DNA of 64,000 bases from Caulobacter sp. UNC358MFTsu5.1 (GTDB taxonomy: Bacteria > Pseudomonadota > Alphaproteobacteria > Caulobacterales > Caulobacteraceae). The translations under genes were made by a program, and so were the position numbers. The stretch covers positions 372,001 through 436,000 of the forward strand of contig NZ_JONW01000008.1 in NCBI RefSeq assembly GCF_000712075.1. The letters are read 5' to 3'. Below, in pieces: positions 36,310 to 45,083 of the stretch. Numbering within the stretch: the first letter of the stretch is position 1; each line of letters opens with the position of its first letter. The notes below the pieces were generated by a model. It was given only the letters and a program-made list of their open reading frames with translations, ran no database searches and was not told where the DNA came from.

Positions 36310-37452
36310 TTAGGCGGTCTTCAGAGAAGGGTGCACGACTTCGCCGCCCTGGGTGACCAGGGCCGCCTTGAGGATTTCGTCCTCGAAGTCGGGGGCGAAG
36401 GCGCCCTCCTTGTTCAGGAACAGGCTCGACAGGGCGAAGAGGTTGCGGGCGTAGAGCGCGCTGGCGTCGGTGGCGATGCGGCCCGGCAGGTTGGCCGCGC
36501 CCAGGATCTTGACGCCGTTTGCGGTGACCACCGTCTCGTTCAGCTTGCCGCCCTCGACGTTGCCGCCGGCCTCGATGGCCAGGTCGACCAGGATCGAGCC
36601 CGGCTTCATCGACGCCACCTGGGCGGCGTTGACCAGCTTGGGCGCGGGGCGGCCGGGGATCAGGGCCGTGGTGATGACGATGTCCTGCTTGGCGATGTGC
36701 GAGGAGACCAGCTCGGCCTGCTTGGCCTGGTATTCCTTCGACATTTCCTTGGCGTAGCCGCCGGCGGTCTGGGCGTTCTTGAACTCTTCGTCCTCGACGG
36801 CCAGGAACTTGGCGCCCAGCGACTCGACCTGCTCCTTGGTGGCCGGACGCACGTCGGTGGCGGTGACCACCGCGCCCAGGCGGCGAGCGGTGGCGATGGC
36901 CTGCAGGCCCGCCACGCCCACGCCCATCACGAAGACCTTGGCCGCGGCGACGGTGCCGGCGGCGGTCATCATCATCGGCAGGGCCTTGCCGTAGGCCTCG
37001 GCGCCCTCGATCACGGCGCGATAGCCGGCGAGGTTGGCCTGGGAGGACAGCATGTCCATCACCTGGGCCCGCGTGATGCGCGGGATGAACTCCATGGCGA
37101 TGGCGCTGGCGCCGGCCTTGGCCAGGGCGTCCAGGGTTTCCTTGTCCTGGTGCGGATTGAGCGCGGCCGCGACGATCGCGCCCTTCTTCAGGGCGGCGAT
37201 CTCGGCGGCTTCGGGGGCGCGGACCTTGAACAGGACGTCGGCGTCCTTCAGGGCGTCCTTCGCCGTCTTGGCCAGCTTGGCGCCGGCCGCTTCGTAGTCG
37301 GCGTCCGGATACGACGCCGCGATCCCCGCCCCGGCCTGCACGACGACCGTGAAGCCGGCGGCAGCCAGTTTCTTCACGGTCTCGGGCGTGGCCGCGACCC
37401 GCGTTTCACCCGCGCGGGTCTCTTTCGTGACGGCGATGACGGCCATCGGCAT
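36310..37452 (-). CDS. pntAA: NAD(P) transhydrogenase subunit alpha part 1
   Basis: 380 aa, soluble. It binds NAD(H) (domain I). '[20 protein letters not shown]' begins the protein, and the nucleotide-binding '[30 protein letters not shown]' near residues 170-205 and '[12 protein letters not shown]' later are family marks. Two starts are possible: ATG at 37452 with GGGAGGGG very close, or ATG at 37446 with the same site at a 9-base spacing; the second may be the real one. First gene of the pnt operon. Confidence 0.96.
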   Translation of the reverse strand: MPMAVIAVTKETRAGETRVAATPETVKKLAAAGFTVVVQAGAGIAASYPDADYEAAGAKLAKTAKDALKDADVLFKVRAPEAAEIAALKKGAIVAAALNPHQDKETLDALAKAGASAIAMEFIPRITRAQVMDMLSSQANLAGYRAVIEGAEAYGKALPMMMTAAGTVAAAKVFVMGVGVAGLQAIATARRLGAVVTATDVRPATKEQVESLGAKFLAVEDEEFKNAQTAGGYAKEMSKEYQAKQAELVSSHIAKQDIVITTALIPGRPAPKLVNAAQVASMKPGSILVDLAIEAGGNVEGGKLNETVVTANGVKILGAANLPGRIATDASALYARNLFALSSLFLNKEGAFAPDFEDEILKAALVTQGGEVVHPSLKTA

Positions 37453-37572
37453 ACCCCTCCCAAGGACGCTGCTTGCTCCGACGAGCTTGCGCGTCTCTCT
37501 AGGGGATGTTCTTGCCCGATGTCGAGCCTTACGCTCGCGTCAGAGGCAAAAAAATTCCGATGTCTACCGGTG

Positions 37573-37803
37573 TCAGTGGGCGGAGGCGGGCTTTTCGCGC
37601 AGGAACACGACGCCCACGATCGCCAGCACGATTCCCGGGACCAGGCCACCGATGAAGCCGGCGGCGGTGCAGAACCACAGGGTGATCGTCAGCAGCAGGA
37701 CGGCCACGGCCAGCGAGCCCCACTTGGTCATCTTGCCGAAACCCTCGAAGGTCGCGGCCTGCTCTTGAATGTCCATCGAACCGCGTTGGTAGTCGCCGGC
37801 CAT
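37573..37803 (-). CDS. aa3-type cytochrome c oxidase subunit IV
   Basis: 76 aa. The soluble start 'MDIQEQAATFEGFGKMTKWGSLAVAVLLLTITLWFC' and two hydrophobic stretches fit the small alphaproteobacterial COX subunit IV (PF07835), which joins the aa3 oxidase at its periphery. The large oxidase genes are not in this window. It lies 120 bases upstream of pntAA on the same strand, so it may share its promoter, though this is not shown. Confidence 0.87.
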   Translation of the reverse strand: MAGDYQRGSMDIQEQAATFEGFGKMTKWGSLAVAVLLLTITLWFCTAAGFIGGLVPGIVLAIVGVVFLREKPASAH

Positions 37804-37864
37804 GTCTGTTTCCTAGGTGGAATTAAAAAAACGCCCCGCCGCTTACAACGTGCGGCGCGTGGGC

Positions 37865-38881
37865 TCAAGCCGCCGCGATGTCGCGGTTGGCCCAGGCCTC
37901 GTCGGTGAACCGCGTTCGCACAGCCGCGACGGCCTGGTAGACCGAAATGTCGGCGATCCGCCCTTCCCCGCCGTCCAGCCGCGAGAGCCAGCGCGAATAG
38001 GCCGGTACGGGGCTGGTGCCCATCAGGCCGACGGCCGGGCGGCCGACCGAGGCGGCGACGTTCAGAGGTCCCGAGTCGTTGCCCAGGAACCCGGCCGACA
38101 GGGCGATCAGGGCCGCGCCCTGGTCCAGCGGCAGGTCGAAGACGGCCACGTCGCGGCCAGGAGGCTGAGCCTCGATCACGGGCGCGGCCCGCGCGGCGTC
38201 GCCGGGCCCGCCTAGCCAGAAGACGGTCGGGAATAGGTCGGCCAGGGCCGTCGACACGGCGGCGAAACGCTCGGCGGGCCAGGTGCGGGCCGGCTCGCTG
38301 GCCCCCACGCCCAGCACCAGCCAGGGCCCGGGCCGGTCGCCGAACCGCGCCTTGACGGCGGCCACGGCCTTGGGGTCGAGCAACAGGCCCGGCTCGCGGC
38401 TGTCGACCTTCAGCCCATGCAGGGCCTCGAAGGCGGCCAGCTTGGCCAGGCGATGCTCGGGCCGCATGGCCTTGGGCAGGAACGGCCCCCGCAGCCACTG
38501 CTCCTGGCTGGAATGGCCCAGGCCGAAGCCGCGCCGGTCCGGCACCCCGGCCAGCCAGGCGGCCTGGGCGGGACGGCCGATCTTCTCCAGGATCCAGACG
38601 GCGCGCGGCTTCACCGCGCGGCAGATGCGCCAGAAGTCGAGGACCTCCTTCACGCCCTTCAGCGATCCGGTGAAGTGGCGGGCATAGACCACGCCGGCGA
38701 TCGTCGGCTCCACCGCCAGCACCTCGGCCGCGCGGCTGGACGGTCGGGCGGCCAGCACCACCGTCCCCTCGGGTGTGGTCGCCGCGATGGCCCGGAAGGT
38801 CGGCAGGTGCCACATCAGATCGCCGATGCCCCGGTCGGGAGCGTAGACCAGCACGGGACCGGCAGGGTTTTTCGCGTTCAC
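37865..38881 (-). CDS. Glycosyltransferase family 9 (heptosyltransferase-like)
   Basis: 338 aa. GT-9 enzymes add heptose or other sugars to the LPS core. The start 'LVYAPDRGIGDLMWHLPTFRAI' and the nucleotide-sugar site 'ALIALSAGFLGNDSGPLNVAASVGRPAVGLMGTSP' (Asp-Ser-Gly-Pro) are the family marks. The GTG start at 38881 is chosen; a Shine-Dalgarno GGGAG lies upstream at a rather long spacing. It stands upstream of the COX IV gene by 60 bases. Confidence 0.88.
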   Translation of the reverse strand: MNAKNPAGPVLVYAPDRGIGDLMWHLPTFRAIAATTPEGTVVLAARPSSRAAEVLAVEPTIAGVVYARHFTGSLKGVKEVLDFWRICRAVKPRAVWILEKIGRPAQAAWLAGVPDRRGFGLGHSSQEQWLRGPFLPKAMRPEHRLAKLAAFEALHGLKVDSREPGLLLDPKAVAAVKARFGDRPGPWLVLGVGASEPARTWPAERFAAVSTALADLFPTVFWLGGPGDAARAAPVIEAQPPGRDVAVFDLPLDQGAALIALSAGFLGNDSGPLNVAASVGRPAVGLMGTSPVPAYSRWLSRLDGGEGRIADISVYQAVAAVRTRFTDEAWANRDIAAA

Positions 38882-38965
38882 GAAGGATCAGGCTCCCGAC
38901 TAGGCCCCGACTAAGGCCCTTGGGGGCTTAACGGGCGGCGCGGGCCTTGTCATCCCGGCCGGTCG

Positions 38966-39475
38966 TCAACGGCCGCCCAGCGCCCACAGCCGGTAGGCGT
39001 TCAGGTCCTCGACCATCTTCTCGGGCGAGCCGGGCCAGCCCTTGGGCAAGGCTCCGTCGGCCCCGAAGCCGCGCGCGATCCGGCCCAGGGCCGTCTGCTT
39101 GCGGGCGGCGGGCACGAGATTGTAGCCGATCATCTTGCCGCCCCGGGGCAGCTTGTAGACGAAGAGGCTCTCGACATCGCGCCAGAGCACGGTCTTGGGG
39201 GACCGGACGAAACCTCCGCGAAGCGTGAAGCCCTTGGCGTCCAGCTCCAGGACCTGGGGACGCAGCAGCATCCAGGTGAAACTCGCGATGCACAGCGTGA
39301 CGAAGCCCAGGGCGAGCCATCCCTTCCAGCCGGTCGACGGATCCCTGACCATCCAGACCGCGAGGGCGAAGAAGACCAGGCTTCCCGCCAGGTACAGCGA
39401 CATCTTGAGGCGCGACGCCTCGATGGTCCGCGGCCCGACCTGCGTGCTGATCCCGACATCGATTGGCTTGCCCAT
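38966..39475 (-). CDS. Membrane protein with PH-like domain (STM3941-type)
   Basis: 169 aa. Two hydrophobic segments (about 26-44 and 52-70) near the N-terminus form a hairpin; the cytoplasmic C-terminal half is beta-rich with 'VLELDAKGFTLRGGFVRSPKTVLWRDVESLFVYKL', a pattern like bacterial PH or STM3941-type domains. Function unknown. GGGGGA lies 6 bases before the ATG. Confidence 0.7.
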   Translation of the reverse strand: MGKPIDVGISTQVGPRTIEASRLKMSLYLAGSLVFFALAVWMVRDPSTGWKGWLALGFVTLCIASFTWMLLRPQVLELDAKGFTLRGGFVRSPKTVLWRDVESLFVYKLPRGGKMIGYNLVPAARKQTALGRIARGFGADGALPKGWPGSPEKMVEDLNAYRLWALGGR

Positions 39476-39544
39476 GACCGTCCCCCAAAAGCGTGGCCAT
39501 AGGCTAGCCAGCGGACCGGCGGCGGGACAAGCCCCGCGTGCGCC

Positions 39545-40468
39545 CTACTCCCAGCCCGCCAGCAGTCCCCGCAGCCCGGCCACGAAGGCCAGCGGTTGGT
39601 CCACCATGACGTGGTGATCGGCGTCGGGGATGGCGACGCGCAGGACGCTGCCCGGCATCTCGCCGAACATGTAGGCCAGGGTGTCTTCGCGCATCAGGGC
39701 CGAGCGCTCGCCCCACATCACCGCCGCCGGGCAGGCGATGCGCGGCAGCAGCAGGCCAAGGTCCGGCATCGAGAACCGCTGCCAGATGGCTGGATCGAAT
39801 TTCCAGGTCCAGCCGCCCTCGACCTCCTTCAGAGAGCCGCGCGCGATGTGGTCGGCGATGTAGAGGTTCTCGCAGCCCTGCGGCGGGGCCAGGCGGAAGC
39901 GGCTCAGCGCCTGCTCCAGGGTCGGATAGACCCGGTTGGCGGCGTCGGGACGCGAGGGCGGGCCCTTCCAGCGCTTCTCGGGCGGCTGGATGCTGCTGTC
40001 GACCATGACGATGCCGCGCAGCCGGTCGGCGTGCTCGACGCCGCAATAGAGGGTGGGGAAGCCGCCGAACGAGTGGCCGACCAGGATCGGCTTCACGCCG
40101 CCCGCCTCCAGGCCCGCCGCCTCGACCGCCGCGAAGATCTCGGCCGCGAACGATTGCGCCGAATAGGCCGGCCGCCAGTCCGAGCCGCCCATGCCCGACC
40201 ACGAGATGGCCGCGCAACGCCAATCCTTCGCGAAGAACGGCGCGATGAAGCTCCACCAATCGGCGTGGGCGCCGTTGCCGTGCAGGAACAGCAGGCCCGG
40301 CTTGCCGATCTCGCCCCAGATCAGCAGCTCGATCTCCGCACCTTCGACGGGGATGCGCGAGCGCTCGGGCGCGACGGCGACGGCGGCCTCGAACCAGGCC
40401 GGAGCCGGCGGCCGTTCGCCGTTGAACGGACCCAGCAGCGAGACGGGGGCGGGACGGTCGTCGGCCAT
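39545..40468 (-). CDS. Alpha/beta hydrolase
   Basis: 307 aa, soluble. 'GLLFLHGNGAHADWW' is the oxyanion block, GHSFGG holds the nucleophile Ser (near residue 130), 'MWGERSALM' carries a candidate acid and 'DADHHVMVDQPLAFV' the His. Substrate unknown. It starts 2 bases after the stop of the thioesterase gene, so the two are an operon. The ATG at 40468 is preferred to a frame open across the thioesterase gene. Confidence 0.9.
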   Translation of the reverse strand: MADDRPAPVSLLGPFNGERPPAPAWFEAAVAVAPERSRIPVEGAEIELLIWGEIGKPGLLFLHGNGAHADWWSFIAPFFAKDWRCAAISWSGMGGSDWRPAYSAQSFAAEIFAAVEAAGLEAGGVKPILVGHSFGGFPTLYCGVEHADRLRGIVMVDSSIQPPEKRWKGPPSRPDAANRVYPTLEQALSRFRLAPPQGCENLYIADHIARGSLKEVEGGWTWKFDPAIWQRFSMPDLGLLLPRIACPAAVMWGERSALMREDTLAYMFGEMPGSVLRVAIPDADHHVMVDQPLAFVAGLRGLLAGWE

Positions 40469-40470
40469 CG

Positions 40471-40944
40471 CTAGGCCTCCGCCTTGTAGGCGACCTCGCC
40501 CGGGCGCGGAGCGCGGGGCGACAGGGCCTTGAAGACGCCGGTGCCGGTCATCAGGGTCCGCTCGCCGGCCCAGATGCGGCCGCGCACGGTGAAGACCAGG
40601 TCCTGTTCCGAGATCAGCTCGCCCCGGCCCTCCACGAAGTCGCCCAGCTGGGCGCCCGACAGGAAGTCGCAGTTCAGGCGGACCGTCACCCAGCTGTAGG
40701 ACTTCTGCAGCGAAATGATCCGGCCCCAGGCCATGTCGGCGAAGCTCATCAGCATGCCGCCGTGGCAGTTGCCCAGGCCGTTGGTGTGATGCTCCTCGAC
40801 GCGGAAACCCAGGGTCGCCTCGCCGGGCCCGGCGCGCTGCTCGTACAGCGGCCCGATCTGCCGGCCGAAGCCGCGCGACCAGTTCAGCTGGCTGTAGCCC
40901 TCGGGAATGGCGGCGGCCTGGGCGTCCGTGAGATCGTCTGACAT
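40471..40944 (-). CDS. PaaI-family hotdog thioesterase
   Basis: 157 aa. '[25 protein letters not shown]' is the PaaI/YbaW hotdog active-site helix, followed by beta strands ('[25 protein letters not shown]'). Such enzymes hydrolyse acyl-CoA or aryl-CoA thioesters. It is the first gene of a two-gene unit with the hydrolase after it and is divergent from the ECF sigma gene. Confidence 0.9.
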   Translation of the reverse strand: MSDDLTDAQAAAIPEGYSQLNWSRGFGRQIGPLYEQRAGPGEATLGFRVEEHHTNGLGNCHGGMLMSFADMAWGRIISLQKSYSWVTVRLNCDFLSGAQLGDFVEGRGELISEQDLVFTVRGRIWAGERTLMTGTGVFKALSPRAPRPGEVAYKAEA

Positions 40945-41072
40945 GGGAGAAGTCTAACAAGCGTTTGAAGCGTGGCAAGCATTACGCGCGCGAAGTTTCA
41001 GCGAGGCTCCTAGGCGCCCTTGTAAGGACGGCGCGTCCGCCGGCGTCTAACCTTCTGAAAACGGGGCGCACC

Positions 41073-41585
41073 ATGGCGGCTGGACGACAGGAGGACGAGG
41101 CTTTCGCGGCGTGGCTGGCGTCGCACCTGGGCGCCCTGCGCCGGGTGGCCCGCGCCTTCGCCGAGCCGGCCGACCAGCACGACCTGATGCAGGAGCTGAC
41201 GGTGGCCCTGTGGAAGGCCCGGCCGCGGTTCCGGGGCGAGGCCGCCGACGCCACCTTCGTCCACCGCGTGGCCCACAACGCCGCCCTCACCTGGCGGCGC
41301 GGCGAGACCCGGCGGCGGCGACGCCAGGACGCCGCGGCGGCCGAGCTGGCCGTGCGGGCGGACCACCCGGACACGCCCGAGGCGGACCTGCTGGAGCGCC
41401 TATACGCGGCGATCCGCACCCTGCCGCCGCTGGACCGGTCGCTGATCCTGCTGTCGCTGGACGGCCTGGCCTACGAGCAGATCGCCGGGCTGCACGGCCT
41501 GACGCAAACCAATGTCGGCGCGCGCCTGACCCGCATCCGCGCCCGGCTGACGATCCTGGTGAAGGAGGACGGCGATGGAGTTTGA
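41073..41585 (+). CDS. ECF-type RNA polymerase sigma factor
   Basis: 170 aa. Region 2 is seen at 'DQHDLMQELTVALWKARPRFRGEAADATFVHRVAHNAALTW' and region 4 at 'LPPLDRSLILLSLDGLAYEQIAGLHGLTQTNVGARLTRIRARL', with an Arg-rich linker in between. It directs polymerase to a small regulon. The ATG at 41073 is chosen; the frame stays open upstream. The next gene overlaps it by 11 bases and makes a membrane protein, as sigma/anti-sigma pairs do. Confidence 0.9.
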   Translation: MAAGRQEDEAFAAWLASHLGALRRVARAFAEPADQHDLMQELTVALWKARPRFRGEAADATFVHRVAHNAALTWRRGETRRRRRQDAAAAELAVRADHPDTPEADLLERLYAAIRTLPPLDRSLILLSLDGLAYEQIAGLHGLTQTNVGARLTRIRARLTILVKEDGDGV

Positions 41586-42171
41586 CCGTCTCGAACGGGC
41601 CTGGCGCTCGGAGGCCAACACCCCCGACGCCCGGGCCCAGGCCTATCTGATGGAGCAGATGATGCAGATGCTGAAAGCCCGCCGTCGCGGCGAGACCCTG
41701 CTGTTCGCGATCCCGGTCGCGGCCATGACCCTGTTCACGGCGATCGCCGCGCGGTCGTTCCTGACCGGCCGCAGCGATCTCGCCCACGAATGGGGCGCCT
41801 TGGCCATGCTGGGGTTGTGCTGGGCCGTGCTGGCGGCGGTGTTCTTCGCCGCCCTGCTGGTCCGGCGGCCGCGCGGCGACGGCTCGCCGATGCGCCAGAC
41901 CCTGGAGGCCATGCTGGCCGCCAACCAGCGGGCGCGGATCAACTACCGGATCTTCTGGATGAGCCTGCCGGTGTTCATTCTGCCGACGCTGATCGGCCTG
42001 TTCCAGCTGAACGAGGTCGGCAAGGCCACCGACCGCAACGTCTGGCAGATGCTGCTGCTGTTCGGCGTGGCCCTGGCCGCCAGCCTCGGCTGGAACGCCC
42101 TGCGGTTCTTCAAGGTGCTGAAGCCCGAGCAGCGGCGGCTGGAGGGGCTGCTGAAGGAATATCGGGAGTAG
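41575..42171 (+). CDS. Membrane partner of the ECF sigma factor, probable anti-sigma
   Basis: 198 aa. The N-terminal ~40 residues are soluble and charged (MEFDRLERAWRSEANTPDARA); four hydrophobic stretches follow (about 45-63, 73-93, 123-141 and 152-170) and the C-terminus is basic. No zinc anti-sigma motif (HxxxCxxC) is visible, so it is not a ZAS protein. Its AAGGAGG site lies inside the sigma gene and the overlap means coupled translation. An anti-sigma role is inferred from position only. Confidence 0.75.
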   Translation: MEFDRLERAWRSEANTPDARAQAYLMEQMMQMLKARRRGETLLFAIPVAAMTLFTAIAARSFLTGRSDLAHEWGALAMLGLCWAVLAAVFFAALLVRRPRGDGSPMRQTLEAMLAANQRARINYRIFWMSLPVFILPTLIGLFQLNEVGKATDRNVWQMLLLFGVALAASLGWNALRFFKVLKPEQRRLEGLLKEYRE

Positions 42172-42198
42172 CTGAAGGACCGGTGGTCAAACCATCTC

Positions 42199-42307
42199 TT
42201 GTCATCCCGGAAAGCGTGAAGCGCTTGTCCGGGACCCAGGGCAGCCGCACCGCATCAGCCCGGTCCCCTGGGTCCCGGACAGCCTCTGCGAAGCTTCCGG
42301 GATGACA
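42199..42307. repeat. Family A composite inverted repeat, copy 2
   Basis: Outer arms TTGTCATCCCGGAAAGC (42199-42215) and GCTTCCGGGATGACA (42293-42307) and inner arms GTCCGGGACCCAGGG / CCCTGGGTCCCGGAC (42227-42241, 42266-42280) repeat the plan and much of the sequence of 11095-11220. It lies between two convergent genes. Confidence 0.9.
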
Positions 42308-42337
42308 CCGATTTGGGAAGCTTGAAACGCCCGTCCG

Positions 42338-43204
42338 TTACCCCGTCACGGCCCCGAACTTGCCGGCGTTGTAGTCGTCGATGGCCTGGATGATCTCTTC
42401 CCGGGTGTTCATCACGAAGGGCCCGTGGGCGAAGACGGGTTCGCCGATCGGCTCGGCGTGGGCCAGCAGGACCACCGCGCCCTCCGGCGCCGCGAAGGCC
42501 ACCGCGTCGCCGTCGTCGTTCAGCTCGACCAGGTTCCACTTCGGAGCCATTTGGGGCGCCGCCTGGCCGCCGACCACGATCCCGCCGGAGACCACGTACA
42601 GGAACACCGCCCTGCCCTTCGCCACCGGCAGGTCCAGCGCGCCGCCGGGAGCCAGGCGCACGACGCTCATCTCGATGCCGATCAGCGACGGGAACGGACC
42701 GGTCGCGCCGGCGACCTCGCCCGAGATCACCTCCACGGTCGCGCCGCCGGCTTCGACCTTGGGAATCTCCTCGCCCTGCAGGCCCAGATAGTTCGGCGTG
42801 GTCATCTTCAGCCGGCCGGGCAGGTTGACCCACAGCTGCAGGATCTCCATCGGCCCGCCCGCGCGCTGGAAGCTCTCCGGCGACAGCTCGGCGTGGACCA
42901 GGCCGCTGCCGGCCGTCATCCACTGCACGCCACCGGGGCCGATGATGCTTTCGTGCCCGCCGCTGTCGAGGTGCGACAGCTCGCCGTCCAGGATGAAGGT
43001 CACGGTCTCGAAGCCGCGATGCGGATGCGGTCCGAACGGCAGGCCGCGGTTGTTCGGCGGATAGACCTGCGGGCCGTGGTGGTTGAGGAACAGGAACGGG
43101 TCCAGCTGCGGGATCGCCGGCCCGGGCAGCGGTCGCCGGGTGACCAGGTCGCCGATGTCGTCGCGATGGGCGGGGTGCAGGCGCTTCAGGGTTCTGGGGG
43201 TCAT
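42338..43204 (-). CDS. Pirin-family bicupin protein
   Basis: 288 aa. Pirins are iron-binding bicupins; some oxidise quercetin, others act as redox sensors. 'GPHPHRGFETVTFILDGELSHLDSGGH' and 'GGVQWMTAGSGLVHAELSPE' in the N-terminal cupin hold the His and Glu that bind metal. The second cupin (from about residue 160) is looser, as is usual. It is the leftmost of a run of minus-strand genes with the ABC1 kinase upstream across a composite repeat. Confidence 0.92.
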   Translation of the reverse strand: MTPRTLKRLHPAHRDDIGDLVTRRPLPGPAIPQLDPFLFLNHHGPQVYPPNNRGLPFGPHPHRGFETVTFILDGELSHLDSGGHESIIGPGGVQWMTAGSGLVHAELSPESFQRAGGPMEILQLWVNLPGRLKMTTPNYLGLQGEEIPKVEAGGATVEVISGEVAGATGPFPSLIGIEMSVVRLAPGGALDLPVAKGRAVFLYVVSGGIVVGGQAAPQMAPKWNLVELNDDGDAVAFAAPEGAVVLLAHAEPIGEPVFAHGPFVMNTREEIIQAIDDYNAGKFGAVTG

Positions 43205-43216
43205 TCGGCTTCCTTA

Positions 43217-43350
43217 CTCCTCACCCGCGCAGCGGGGGAGGTGGCGCGATGCGGATACGCATCGTGGATGGGGCGTCGTACGGCGGCGGGACGCCCCCTC
43301 CGTCTCGTCGCTGCGCGCCGATCCACCTCCTCCGTTTCACGGGTGAGGAG
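43217..43350. repeat. Family C composite inverted repeat
   Basis: CTCCTCACCCG...GGGGGAGGTGG (43217-43244) is mirrored by CCACCTCCTCC...CGGGTGAGGAG (43323-43350). Inside lies another inverted pair (GGGGCGT/ACGCCCC). It fills the gap between the ABC1 kinase stop and the pirin start. Confidence 0.83.
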
Positions 43351-43351
43351 A

Positions 43352-44710
43352 TCAAGCCACCCCCGCCGCGCTCAGCACCGCCGCCTGCCTCTGGGCCAGC
43401 CCCTCTTCCGAGAAGCCCTCCAGCGACCGCTCGAACAGCGCCTTCCAGTTATGCCGCGCGCCCAGGTGCAGGAAGGCCGCGCCCAGGCCGATGGCGGCGC
43501 GGTCCATGAACACGAACTCGCGCGGGATCAGCACCGGCCCCTTGTCCTTCAGGGCCTGGCGCACCTTGAAGGCCTCGCGGCGGCCGTACTCGCCGGGCGG
43601 GGTGTCGTCGGCCACGCTGCGCACGCGGTCGTCCAGCAGCGGGCCGTAGATGAAGCGGGCCCATACGTTCAGCACGTCCACGAGATCGTCTGTCAGGTTG
43701 GCGAAGCCCCAGCTGCGATAGGCCTCGACCTGCTCGGCGCGGTCGTCGTTGGACAGGGCGCGATAGAGCCGCACCACCCCGCCCACGAACTTCGGCGGGA
43801 AGATGCGGATGCAGCCGAAGTCCAGCAGGTTCAGATGCGCCGCGCCTTCACCGCCGAACGTGTAGTTCCCCAGGTGTGGGTCGCCGTGGATGATCCCCAG
43901 GTGGGTCATCGGGCTCCACCAGGCCTCGAACAGCAGGGCGGCTATGCGGTCGCGGGTCTCCTGCGGGGCGTCCTTGAAGGCCAGCAGGCCCCGGCCCTCC
44001 AGCCAGGTCATGCTCAGCAGGCGCTTGGTCGACAGCGACGGGACGGGCTCGGGAACCTGGATGTCGTCGCGGCCGGTGAAGAACCCGCCATAGACGGCCA
44101 TCAGCTTGGCCTCGCGCTCGTAGTCCAGCTCCTCGCGCAGCCGGTCGCCGATCTCGACGATGGCCTCGCTGGGGTCGATCGAGCCGTCCATGCGCTTGAA
44201 CAGACCGATCAGGGCGCGCAGCTGGCCAAGGTCGCTTTCGACCGCGCTCTGCATGTCCGGATACTGCAGCTTCACCGCCAGGGCGCGGCCGTCGGGGCCG
44301 ACGGCGCGGTGCACCTGGCCCAGAGATGCGGCGGCGGCGGCCTCGTGCTCGAAGCTCTGGAACCTGGACGCCCAGTCCGGCCCCAGCTCGGCGGCCATCC
44401 GCCGGCGGACGAACGGCCAGCCCATGGCCGGGGCGTTGGTCTGCAGCTCGGCCAGCTCGGCGGCGAATTCCGGCGGCAGCAGGTCCGGCACCGTGGCGAA
44501 CATCTGGGCCGCCTTCATCAGCGGCCCCTTCAGCCCGCCCAAGGCCGCCTTCAGCGCCTTGGCGTTGCGGGCGTCGGCGCCCTCGCCGCCGAACAGGCTG
44601 TTGGCGCCGTAGCTGACCGCCGCGCCGGAGAGGCCGGCCCCGACCTTGGCGAAGCGCGACACGCGGCCGGCCAGGCGATTGCGTTCCGGATCGCGGGGGT
44701 CGTCGGCCAT
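43352..44710 (-). CDS. ABC1/UbiB-family kinase-like protein
   Basis: 452 aa. ABC1/ADCK proteins are atypical kinases or ATPases, many of them needed for ubiquinone synthesis. Marks are the KxGQ-like 'GPLMKAAQMFATVPDLLP', the Ala-rich loop 'EHEAAAAASLGQVHRA' in place of a Gly-rich loop, the lysine in 'LAVKLQYPD', and 'GIIHGDPHLGNYTFGG' with 'LLDFGCIRIFP' (catalytic and metal sites). No membrane helix is seen at the C-terminus, unlike E. coli UbiB, so it is closer to the AarF/ADCK3 branch. Its ATG overlaps the stop of the NTF2-like gene. Confidence 0.9.
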   Translation of the reverse strand: MADDPRDPERNRLAGRVSRFAKVGAGLSGAAVSYGANSLFGGEGADARNAKALKAALGGLKGPLMKAAQMFATVPDLLPPEFAAELAELQTNAPAMGWPFVRRRMAAELGPDWASRFQSFEHEAAAAASLGQVHRAVGPDGRALAVKLQYPDMQSAVESDLGQLRALIGLFKRMDGSIDPSEAIVEIGDRLREELDYEREAKLMAVYGGFFTGRDDIQVPEPVPSLSTKRLLSMTWLEGRGLLAFKDAPQETRDRIAALLFEAWWSPMTHLGIIHGDPHLGNYTFGGEGAAHLNLLDFGCIRIFPPKFVGGVVRLYRALSNDDRAEQVEAYRSWGFANLTDDLVDVLNVWARFIYGPLLDDRVRSVADDTPPGEYGRREAFKVRQALKDKGPVLIPREFVFMDRAAIGLGAAFLHLGARHNWKALFERSLEGFSEEGLAQRQAAVLSAAGVA

Positions 44711-45072
44711 CAGCCGAACTGCCGGGAGTCGTAGAAGAACCGCTCATGGACGATGCGATCGCCCTCCCAGACCTGGTGGGTCAGTTCCTCGAACCGCAGG
44801 GTCTCGCCCTTCTGGTTGGTCATCAGGAACACCCACTGGATGACGACATTGTCGCCATCGTGCAGGACCATGGCCGCCGGCTGGGTGTCCATCTTCGACA
44901 GCCGCGCCAGGGCCGCCGCCTCGTGCGCGACCAGGACGTCGCGACCGACGCGCGGCTGGGCGTTGTTCTCCTGCATCGAGGCGTTCGGCGCATAGAAGCG
45001 CTCGATCGCCTCCACGTGCTCGTTGCGCTCGACGGTGGCGATGAAGTCGGCCAGGCGGTCCTTGGTGGGCAT
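44710..45072 (-). CDS. NTF2/SnoaL-like small protein
   Basis: 120 aa, soluble. The helical start 'LADFIATVERNEHVEAIERFYAPNASMQENNAQP' and later beta strands 'MVLHDGDNVVIQWVFLMTNQKGETLRFEELTHQVWEGDRIVHERFFYD' fit the SnoaL-like fold used by small isomerases and unknown proteins. No catalytic residues assigned. It lies 11 bases after the pepF stop and overlaps the ABC1 gene start, so the three are likely co-transcribed. Confidence 0.85.
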   Translation of the reverse strand: MPTKDRLADFIATVERNEHVEAIERFYAPNASMQENNAQPRVGRDVLVAHEAAALARLSKMDTQPAAMVLHDGDNVVIQWVFLMTNQKGETLRFEELTHQVWEGDRIVHERFFYDSRQFG

Positions 45073-45083
45073 TCCAGCTCCGA

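Noticed and set aside
38947-38960. TTGTCATCCCGG as a third family A repeat
   Set aside because: Only one short arm is present, with no inverted partner nearby; a decayed copy or chance.
40469-40978. N-terminal extension of the alpha/beta hydrolase by 170 residues
   Set aside because: The extra stretch lies over the thioesterase gene in another frame and is Arg/Gly/Pro-rich; the ATG at 40468 starts a normal hydrolase.
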